Assembly (NCBI RefSeq): GCF_042667405.1
Contig: NZ_JBHVAL010000017.1
Location: 1-64,000, forward strand
Origin: Arthrobacter sp042667405
GTDB lineage: Bacteria > Actinomycetota > Actinomycetes > Actinomycetales > Micrococcaceae
Reading direction: 5' to 3'
DNA: 64,000 bases
Shown: one piece after another, positions 57,951-64,000 of the stretch
Position numbering within the stretch: position 1 is the stretch's first letter
Layout: each line of letters opens with the position of its first letter
The notes under the pieces: generated by a model
The model's input: the letters and a program-made list of their open reading frames with translations, nothing else
Databases searched by the model: none
What the model was told of the DNA's origin: nothing
Translations under genes and position numbers: made by a program

Positions 57951-58127
57951 TGGTATACCAGTGGAGGTCCGAGCTGACCTCTATCCAGAATCTCAAGCCG
58001 CTCCGCAGCGCCAGAGCGCGCTCACCCGCGTCACGAACCCAATTTTGGAATACCAAACTATGTACATCGCGCTCTCCGCGCCCTAATCTAATGAACATCA
58101 TTCATTTATGTGATGCGGATCGCATCA
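57951..58127. promoter_or_regulatory. Three inverted repeats between amidohydrolase and permease genes
   Basis: TGGTATACCA (57951-57960) and TTTGG-AATA-CCAAA (58044-58057) look like two operators for one regulator. TGATGCG-GAT-CGCATCA (58111-58127) directly adjoins the permease ribosome site AAGGAGG and could form an RNA hairpin that masks it. Confidence 0.55.
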
Positions 58128-58137
58128 AGGAGGCGCC

Positions 58138-59487
58138 ATGTATCCCACCCCAACAGCCGTCCCGGAGGCTCCGACGACGGAACCTGCGCTGAGGCGCGTT
58201 CTCGGGCTGCCGTCGCTTGTTGCCTTCGGCCTGACCTCCATGGGCATCCTGTCCGTGGTGGCGGTGTATGGAGCAGGAACCGAGATCAGTGACGGTCATC
58301 TGCCTGCCGCCTACGTCGCCGCCTTGGTCGCGATGCTGTTCACCGCGCACAGCTACGGCCAGATGGCGCGCCATGTTCCTGTGACCGGCGGGGCTTATGC
58401 GTATGCGTCCAGTGCTTTCGGCAAGCCGGTCGGCTTCCTGGTGGGGTGGGCCATGATGCTGGATTACTTGTTCCTGCCGATGGTGAACTTCCTGTTGTTC
58501 GGCCTCTATCTCAACAGCCTGGTACCAGGCATCCCGCCCCAGCTCGCAGTCCTGGCGTGTCTGCTGGTCGTTGGACTCTTCAGCGTGATTGGCGTCGGGT
58601 GGATCAAGAAGATGAATCTCGTCGTGGTGGGCGCTTCGGTCCTGGTCATCCTGGCCTTTGTTGTTCTGGCGGTCCTAAATGCCCCGGAACTCTCGGTGGA
58701 AAGCCTCGTTCGGCCCTTGACTCCTGGCGAGGGCGGGATTGCGCCTGTTATGGCCGCGGCCGCTATCGTCGCCTTTGCTTTTCTGGGGTTCGACGGCGTT
58801 TCCACACTCTCGGAGGAAACGCGCCATCCCAAGCGGGACGTTCCGCGGGGCATCATCTTGTCCACGCTTTTCGCCGGCTTGGGCTACACGTTGTTTTCGG
58901 TGGCGGGCAGCCTGATCGCCCCGGACTGGCGGTCGATTGCGAATCTCGACGCGGCGGGGACCGAACTCATGCAGCGTGCCGGGGGAGATGTCCTGATGGT
59001 GGTGTTCGTGCTGGTGAACCTCGGTGGCTTGGTGCTCTGCGGCACGGCGGCCCAAATGAGCGTCAGCCGGGTCATCTACGCCATGGGCAGGGACCGCATC
59101 CTGCCCGGTGTGCTTGCAAAACTCCAGCCGCGTTTCCGTACGCCCTTCGTCGCGGCCCTGCTGGTTTCCGCGGTGTCGCTGGTGGCGTTGTTCATCACGC
59201 TGGAACAAGCGGTCTACATGATCAACTTCGGAGCGTTGATCGCCTTCGCTGTGGTGAACCTTGCCACCATCAAGGTCCTGTTCTTCGACCTGGGAAGGCG
59301 GGGGTTCCGGGGAACGGCACGGAATCTGGTCCTGCCTGTCCTTGGGTTCGCGTCCGTTGCCTGGCTATGGACGTCCCTGGCTTGGTTTACGTACCTGCTG
59401 GGTGCTGCATGGCTTGTTGTGGGACTCGTCGTTTTCCTCGTCCGCCGGCGGCGCACGGGCGGCCAGCAGACCCTGGACTTCGGCTAG
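58138..59487 (+). CDS. APC-family amino acid/amine permease
   Basis: 449 residues with about 12 membrane segments. ALRRVLGLPSLVAFGLTSMGILSVVAVYGAG is the APC helix 1 pattern; FAFLGFDGVSTLSEETRHPKRDVPRGI and MSVSRVIYAMGRDRILPGVLAKLQPRFRTP are conserved YfnA/putrescine-importer-type elements. Probably imports an amino acid, amine or nitrogen base. The ATG lies close behind AAGGAGG. The stop overlaps the convergent small membrane protein gene by 4 bp. Confidence 0.88.
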   Translation: MYPTPTAVPEAPTTEPALRRVLGLPSLVAFGLTSMGILSVVAVYGAGTEISDGHLPAAYVAALVAMLFTAHSYGQMARHVPVTGGAYAYASSAFGKPVGFLVGWAMMLDYLFLPMVNFLLFGLYLNSLVPGIPPQLAVLACLLVVGLFSVIGVGWIKKMNLVVVGASVLVILAFVVLAVLNAPELSVESLVRPLTPGEGGIAPVMAAAAIVAFAFLGFDGVSTLSEETRHPKRDVPRGIILSTLFAGLGYTLFSVAGSLIAPDWRSIANLDAAGTELMQRAGGDVLMVVFVLVNLGGLVLCGTAAQMSVSRVIYAMGRDRILPGVLAKLQPRFRTPFVAALLVSAVSLVALFITLEQAVYMINFGALIAFAVVNLATIKVLFFDLGRRGFRGTARNLVLPVLGFASVAWLWTSLAWFTYLLGAAWLVVGLVVFLVRRRRTGGQQTLDFG

Positions 59488-59822
59488 AACGCCGGGTAGT
59501 TGACCAACAGCGCCTGGAGTTCGGTGGTGGACATATTGTTGGCCAGCTCTACGCTGATGCCCATCGCGACTGCGGCCACCGTGACCATGGCTACGCACGC
59601 CAGGGAGAGGAAGCGCCAATCCTTGCGGAATACGCTGCCTATGGTTTCCGGCATCTGCAAGCCCGGCGTGATCATGTTGGGAGCGCTGTCCCAGGACCCG
59701 TCGTCCAGCATTGCGATGATCCGGTTGTTGGCGCGGTCGTAGCGCATGGTGCTGATGTTGTTGCCGTGACGGGCAAGCAGGATGTCGTGGCCCACGCGCT
59801 GGCGAGGCTGCAAAGTAAGCAA
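59484..59822 (-). CDS. Small single-pass membrane protein (unknown)
   Basis: 112 residues from a TTG at 59822, seven bases after AGGGG. The N-terminal part (RQRVGHDILLARHGNNISTMRYDRANNRIIAMLDDGSWDSAP) is soluble; one hydrophobic segment follows (FLSLACVAMVTVAAVAMGISVELA), then a short outer tail. No family recognised. The start is tentative. Confidence 0.6.
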   Translation of the reverse strand: MLTLQPRQRVGHDILLARHGNNISTMRYDRANNRIIAMLDDGSWDSAPNMITPGLQMPETIGSVFRKDWRFLSLACVAMVTVAAVAMGISVELANNMSTTELQALLVNYPAF

Positions 59823-59924
59823 GAATGTTCCCCTGAAAGTGAGATGTGAAGGTGGCGCACGCCATTGGGGGCATCTCAATTTTATAACGATGGCATCAGG
59901 GGCTTGGGCCGCAGAACGCCGAAA

Positions 59925-59948
59925 GCCGGGTGAGTCTCCCCACCCGGC
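59925..59948 (-). terminator. Terminator of the stress protein unit
   Basis: GCCGGGTG (59925-59932) pairs with CACCCGGC (59941-59948) around an 8-nt loop, past the universal stress protein stop (minus direction). Confidence 0.65.
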
Positions 59949-59966
59949 CGCGTGATTCAGCTCGCT

Positions 59967-60395
59967 TTACGGCTGGTCCGTCTTGGCAATGTAGACGTCG
60001 CAGGGGGCGGTATGCGCAACGGTGTTCGCCACGCTGCCAAGGACGCGCCCCAGTCCCTGCATGCGTCGGTTGCCCACCACGATCAGCCGGGCATCATGGA
60101 CTTCGGCTTCTTTGACCAAGGCTTCGCCTGGCTTGCCGCGCGCTGCCGAATAGGTCACTTCGAGGCCCTCATGCGCGAGGCGCTCGGCAACGGTGCGGGC
60201 AACGGTTTCGGCTTCCGCGGCATCGGAGACGATCCACTTGTCCGTGCCGATCTCGACTACCTCCGTACGGTTGCTGTCGAAGGCGCTGACAACCCGCAGG
60301 CTCGCTCCCAGTCCAAGGGCCAGCTGTTGCGCTGCCTGTGCCGCCCTCATCGCTGTCTCGCTGCCGTCGACTCCGACAATCACAACTCCGGTCAT
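59967..60395 (-). CDS. Universal stress protein (UspA family)
   Basis: 142 residues. VVIVGVDGSETAMRAAQ is the opening motif and GNRRMQGLGRVLGSVANTVAHTAPCDVYI the ATP-binding type C-terminus (GxxG-x9-GS). It probably binds ATP and responds to growth arrest or stress. The ATG overlaps the aminotransferase stop (ATGA), so both come from one transcript. Confidence 0.92.
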   Translation of the reverse strand: MTGVVIVGVDGSETAMRAAQAAQQLALGLGASLRVVSAFDSNRTEVVEIGTDKWIVSDAAEAETVARTVAERLAHEGLEVTYSAARGKPGEALVKEAEVHDARLIVVGNRRMQGLGRVLGSVANTVAHTAPCDVYIAKTDQP

Positions 60396-61705
60396 TGTGC
60401 TGCTCCTTCACTGGTGGCTTGGATGGCTTCTGCCAGGACAGGCGCCAGGCGTCGCACGCCTTCGGCAATCGTATCCGGCGGCACGGCACTGAAAGCCAGG
60501 CGTAGTTTGTTGGAGGGACCGTCGGCGGGCGAGAAAGCCGCGCCCGGGATGAAGACGACGCCGGCGTCGATGGCCTTCCCGAGCAGCGGATAAGTATCCA
60601 CGTCTTCGGGCAAGGTGACCCAGACGAAGAACCCGCCGGCAGGCCTGGTCCACGTAAGGCCCGCAGGCATGTACTCCTCAAGCGCCGACAGAAGGGCCTC
60701 GCAACGCTCGGCGTACAAGGTTCGGTAGGTATCGATTTGGCCTTTCCAGTCGAAGTCGCGGAGATATGCCGAGACGAGCATCTGGTTCAAGGGTGGCGGG
60801 CACAGCGTCACGGCTTCGGAAGCCAAGTAGAAGCGCCGTTGCAGATGGGCGGGCACCAGGGCCCAGCCGATGCGGAGACCGGGAGCAAAAATCTTGGAGA
60901 AGGAGCCCAAGTAGATCACATCGTCCGGGTTGTCCGCGCGCATGGGAGTGATCGGGTGGCCATCGAACCGAAGGAGCCCGTAGGGGTTGTCCTCGAGCAC
61001 AATAATATTCGCGCTACGGCATATATCGACGATCCGTTGGCGGCGCTCCTCCGCCAAGGTAATTCCGGAAGGGTTGTTGAAGTTCGGGATTGTGTAGAGG
61101 AACTTGATGTTCTTGCCCTCTGACTGGAGCGCCGCGATCCTGGCCTCAAGAAGCTCAGGTACCAGGCCGTCGTCGTCCATTTCCACCGGTTCCACCTGCA
61201 CCTGGTAGGCCTCGAACGTGTTCAAGGCGCCCACGTAGGTGGGATTTTCGACCAGCACGACGTCGCCGGGGTTGCAGAAGACCTTGGTGGCGACGTCCTG
61301 TGCCGACTGGGATCCCGCGGTGATGACGATGTTCTCGGGAAGGGCGTTGGTGATTCCCTCGGCGGCCATGATTTCGCAGATCTGCGCGCGCAGTTCTTCC
61401 GTCCCCTGGCCCCCGCCGTATTGCAGCGCGGTCATGCCTTCTTCGGCGATGATCCGCGCGGCGGTCTGGCCGAGCTTTTCCAAGGGCAGGGACTGAAGGT
61501 AGGGATTGCCTCCGGCCAAAGAGACAAGCCCCGGCTGCATGGAGATGTCGAAGACATCCCGGACAGCGGATTGCTTGATGTTGGCGGCCCGCGCAGAGAA
61601 CAATTCCTCGTGCGGGTGAGCGGCCGTGGCGGCCCGCTCAATGGCGTCGATGGCTTCAGCGGGCAGCGTTGCGCCGGCATCCAGTGTTTCGTGGGTCACA
61701 GTCAC
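60392..61705 (-). CDS. PLP-dependent aminotransferase (2-aminoadipate/aromatic type)
   Basis: 437 residues. ALQYGGGQGTEELRAQICEIMAAEGI, ITAGSQSAQDV, LYTIPNFNNPSG, LEDNPYGLLRF and YLGSFSKIFAPGLRIGW (PLP Lys) place it in the LysN/MocR-like aminotransferase group without the DNA-binding part. Substrate is probably 2-aminoadipate, branched-chain or aromatic amino acids. First of a two-gene unit with the universal stress protein. Confidence 0.88.
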   Translation of the reverse strand: MTVTHETLDAGATLPAEAIDAIERAATAAHPHEELFSARAANIKQSAVRDVFDISMQPGLVSLAGGNPYLQSLPLEKLGQTAARIIAEEGMTALQYGGGQGTEELRAQICEIMAAEGITNALPENIVITAGSQSAQDVATKVFCNPGDVVLVENPTYVGALNTFEAYQVQVEPVEMDDDGLVPELLEARIAALQSEGKNIKFLYTIPNFNNPSGITLAEERRQRIVDICRSANIIVLEDNPYGLLRFDGHPITPMRADNPDDVIYLGSFSKIFAPGLRIGWALVPAHLQRRFYLASEAVTLCPPPLNQMLVSAYLRDFDWKGQIDTYRTLYAERCEALLSALEEYMPAGLTWTRPAGGFFVWVTLPEDVDTYPLLGKAIDAGVVFIPGAAFSPADGPSNKLRLAFSAVPPDTIAEGVRRLAPVLAEAIQATSEGAAQ

Positions 61706-61809
61706 AGGATACTCCTCGATGTTGCTAGTGAGGCAACACTTGTTTTCAAATCTAATACGTTTTTCCGCGCATGCTTTACGGCACGGGCGGCAGCGGTTGG
61801 AATGTAGCT

Positions 61810-62658
61810 ATGACAGCGCACCGGGGATCCGTGACCAAAGCCCAACATTTCCATAAACTCCACGACGCCGGACCGACTCCCCTGGTGTTGGTCAACGTCT
61901 GGGACGCGGCTTCCGCGCGGGTGGTTCAGGAAGCGGGTGCGACGGCGATCGCCACCTCAAGTTCGGCCGTGTCCTGGAGCTTGGGCTTCCGGGACGGCGA
62001 CCACGTGCCGTGGGGCTTGGCGATGGCCGCGCTGGGACGGATCGCCGGAGCCACCACCTTGCCTGTGACGGCGGACATCGAGACTGGTTACGGGCGCACC
62101 GACGACGAGCTTCGCGCCACCATCCACGCAGTCCTGGACGCCGGTGCCGTGGGGATCAACATCGAAGACTCGGCGACGGACCCGCTCACCGACATCGATG
62201 AGCAGTCACGCAGGATCGCCATCATCCGCCTGGTTGCCGACGAGCGCGAAATACCGCTGTTCATCAACGCCCGCACTGACACGTACCTGTCGGGCCAGTT
62301 CCCGGACTCGGCCTACGACGAAACCCTGAAGCGTGCCGAGTCGTACCTGACCGCAGGGGCCGACGGAATCTTCGTGCCCGGCGTCGTTGACCTGCACGTC
62401 CTGCACGAGCTTTCCAGCCGGATCGCGGCTCCCCTCAACGCGCTGGCCGGTGTGGGCGCGCCGTCGCCCCTTGAACTGCACGACGCCGGCGTCCGGCGGG
62501 TCAGCATCGGAGGCAACACCGCCAAAGCGGCCTACGCCAAAGTTGCCCGCGTTGCCACCGAGATCCTCGGTGACGGCAATTGGTCCGGCCTCGCCGGTAC
62601 CCGCAGCCACGACGAAATGGACGCGTTGTTCGAGCAGGGGCCCAAGTACAGCCTGTAG
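61810..62658 (+). CDS. Isocitrate lyase/PEP mutase family protein
   Basis: 282 residues with the TIM-barrel landmarks LVNVWDAASARVVQEAGATAIATSSSAVSWSLG, LPVTADIETGYG and INIEDSATDP, then FINARTDTYL. It lacks the KKCGHL Cys motif of true isocitrate lyase and looks like oxaloacetate hydrolase/carboxyvinyl-carboxyphosphonate phosphorylmutase-type proteins. The substrate is unknown. The ATG at 61810 is preferred; a longer frame from 61771 adds 13 residues. Confidence 0.85.
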   Translation: MTAHRGSVTKAQHFHKLHDAGPTPLVLVNVWDAASARVVQEAGATAIATSSSAVSWSLGFRDGDHVPWGLAMAALGRIAGATTLPVTADIETGYGRTDDELRATIHAVLDAGAVGINIEDSATDPLTDIDEQSRRIAIIRLVADEREIPLFINARTDTYLSGQFPDSAYDETLKRAESYLTAGADGIFVPGVVDLHVLHELSSRIAAPLNALAGVGAPSPLELHDAGVRRVSIGGNTAKAAYAKVARVATEILGDGNWSGLAGTRSHDEMDALFEQGPKYSL

Positions 62659-62751
62659 GTGATTCGGTAAGTGACGCACGACGGCGGCACCTGGCTTTAA
62701 TGTCGGACCCCGCCGATACCGTGGGAACCATGGTCGAAGAGGGGAGGCTTC

Positions 62752-63771
62752 ATGGCACGGCGCAGTGTGCAGTTCTGGCGGATCGAGCAGCTGAATGGAG
62801 ATGAGCTCAGCCGTCCTTTTCCTGCCCGGCGCGTCGCGGAGGTTTTGAAGAGGGCCCAGGACGCCGGGACGGACCGGCACTTCACCGGCGCTGACGGGAC
62901 GGTGATGATCGCCCAAGCGGTGGCATCCTCGCCGTACCCTGTGCTGCTTCTGGACCGGGTCCGGGAAGCCAATCTACCTAGTGTTGGCGATGCTCTCGGC
63001 CGTCGTAAGCCTCTTCCCTTGGCTCCGGGTGACCATCTGTTGGAGACCACCTACTTCGCCTTCCTCAAGCGCAATGTCATGGCCGTGCTGACCAGCGGAA
63101 ATGGCCCACGGGCATCGCGGATGGGGGAGTACCTCGACGGCATGTTGGGATTGGAGCCCACCCTGGTGCCGGTAGTGAGGGAGGACGTCGAGGAAATCCT
63201 CACCCGGCTTGAGGTGAGCCGTTTCGAGTTCGCCCTGCCCGCCGAGCGCCTGTCGGGAAAGCTCATGGAAGGGGAGTGGGCTGATGTGCTGGAGAGTGCC
63301 TCCCGCTTGATGAACCAGGGAACCTTCCGGATTTCCTTGAGTGTGGGCAGGTCCGGAAATGCCGATGAAAAGCGTGGCATCCGGGAACGCATTCAACGGC
63401 TGATCGATCTCTTCCGGGAGGCCGGCTCGGTGGAGCATTTCGATTATGTCGTGGCGGAGGGGAAGGACTCCCTCACGGGGGACCGCGAGGTGGTGGACTT
63501 GCTGAAGGAACGGTTCATTTCGCACATTGAGGTTGACCCGGATGTTTTCAACGATCCCGGGAAGTCCGCCGCCGAGGCCATTGCCAACCTCAACAAACAG
63601 GCGCGCGATAACGAGGCCTTCTTTGCCAGGACGCTCCCGGACACCAAGGGAACTGCCGATTCGGGCCTCGTCCCTGACCTCGTCGCGGGAGGAATGGCCA
63701 CTGTCCGCGCGGCCCTCATTGCGGCCACTGAACCGAACGACGGAGCCGGTCATGAGCTTGTACGAGGTTGA
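62752..63771 (+). CDS. Soluble protein of unknown function (DUF6731-like?)
   Basis: 339 residues. MARRSVQFWRIEQLNGDELSRPFPARRVAEVLKRAQDAG is followed by YPVLLLDRVREANLPSVGD, TYFAFLKRNVMAVLTSGNGPRASRMGEYLDGML and a later charged region (ISLSVGRSGNADEKRGIRERIQRLIDLFREAG). No signal peptide or membrane segment. It reminds me of DUF6731-type proteins of bacteria and phages, but I cannot confirm it. Its last 20 bp overlap a membrane-protein gene, so they form a two-gene unit. Confidence 0.78.
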   Translation: MARRSVQFWRIEQLNGDELSRPFPARRVAEVLKRAQDAGTDRHFTGADGTVMIAQAVASSPYPVLLLDRVREANLPSVGDALGRRKPLPLAPGDHLLETTYFAFLKRNVMAVLTSGNGPRASRMGEYLDGMLGLEPTLVPVVREDVEEILTRLEVSRFEFALPAERLSGKLMEGEWADVLESASRLMNQGTFRISLSVGRSGNADEKRGIRERIQRLIDLFREAGSVEHFDYVVAEGKDSLTGDREVVDLLKERFISHIEVDPDVFNDPGKSAAEAIANLNKQARDNEAFFARTLPDTKGTADSGLVPDLVAGGMATVRAALIAATEPNDGAGHELVRG

Positions 63772-64000
63772 TGTCAACCGTACTGGGCGCCGCAACCCGT
63801 TGTGGCGATGGTTCCTGCTGCATCCAATGGCCGACTACCTTTGGGCTGCCCTGGCGGTCCTGCTCTGGGTAGGCATCGCTGCCGTGGCCGGCCAACCGCT
63901 GATCCTGGAACATGTTGATCCCGGTGCGCGGCGTACCCTGTTCCAAACCTTCGCCACGTTGGCCGGCGCTACGGCCGGGCTCACCCTTACGAGCGTTTCC
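63752..64000 (+). CDS. Membrane protein, N-terminal part (cut by window edge)
   Basis: The open frame runs from the ATG at 63752 to the window end: 83 residues starting MSLYEVDVNRTGRRNPLWRWF. Two hydrophobic segments are visible (ADYLWAALAVLLWVGIAAVAG and TLFQTFATLAGATAGLTLTSVS), separated by a polar loop. The 20-bp overlap with the unrecognised upstream gene suggests coupled translation and a functional pair. No family can be named from this part. Confidence 0.75.
   Translation, partial: MSLYEVDVNRTGRRNPLWRWFLLHPMADYLWAALAVLLWVGIAAVAGQPLILEHVDPGARRTLFQTFATLAGATAGLTLTSVS

Noticed and set aside
58446..59849. 467-codon open frame overlapping the APC permease
   Set aside because: Same strand, different frame; the permease frame has membrane segments and family motifs, this one does not.

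Overview
The window reads as chromosomal DNA of a high-GC soil actinobacterium, most likely an Arthrobacter/Paenarthrobacter-type member of the Micrococcaceae. This is inferred from the homoprotocatechuate dioxygenase, which closely resembles the characterised Arthrobacter/Brevibacterium enzymes, and from the DUF222-HNH, DUF6458, GH15 trehalase-like and Asp23 genes. GTG/TTG starts, 4-bp start/stop overlaps and leaderless promoters are common. I see no rRNA, tRNA, CRISPR array, transposase or prophage.

Layout. 0-8.6 kb: the 5' part of a DUF222/HNH gene, a HAD phosphatase, a gadB-glutamine amidotransferase pair, a GH15 trehalase-like enzyme and small stress or hypothetical genes, one of them (7728-8000) without a canonical start codon. 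8.6-13.7 kb: an amide/purine-type catabolic operon (NCS1 permease, NylB-like serine hydrolase, amidohydrolase) divergent from a TetR regulator, with strong palindromes between them. 13.9-18.2 kb: a Ser/Thr kinase, a soluble GAF histidine kinase and an MFS exporter.

18.2-26.7 kb is a stress and envelope island. Eight tightly coupled minus-strand genes form an Asp23 operon (Asp23, a DUF2273-like membrane peptide, Asp23-like, DUF6286-type and AmaP-like membrane proteins). It carries its own sigma factor followed by a zinc-finger anti-sigma domain fused to an Asp23-like domain. Across a Crp/GlxR-like box lie small proteins, DUF1206, a stress-type SDR, a GlsB-type membrane protein and a YtxH-like protein. 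This sigma/anti-sigma/Asp23 module is the most interesting system in the window.

27.6-35.0 kb: a homoprotocatechuate (4-hydroxyphenylacetate lower pathway) cluster: a FAH-RraA fusion, a GntR regulator, hpaE, hpaD, hpaH and two tandem hpaI-type aldolases. Together they would convert 3,4-dihydroxyphenylacetate to pyruvate and succinic semialdehyde. 36.7-45.1 kb: an aminotransferase-RraA operon, a LysR regulator and a pxpABC-MHS transporter-SDR operon that may form one regulon, sharing ATAAGAC-type motifs. 45.2-52.3 kb: housekeeping genes (thioesterase, GNAT, phosphatase, purB, hisC-like) plus a WXG100-like/hydrolase pair. 52.4-56.8 kb: a branched-chain 2-oxoacid dehydrogenase operon (E1alpha, E1beta, E2), preceded by a perfect 36-bp palindrome. 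56.8-62.7 kb: an amidohydrolase divergent from an APC permease, a universal stress protein, a 2-aminoadipate-type aminotransferase and a PEP mutase/isocitrate lyase-family protein. 62.7-64 kb: an unrecognised soluble protein overlapping a membrane-protein gene cut by the window edge.
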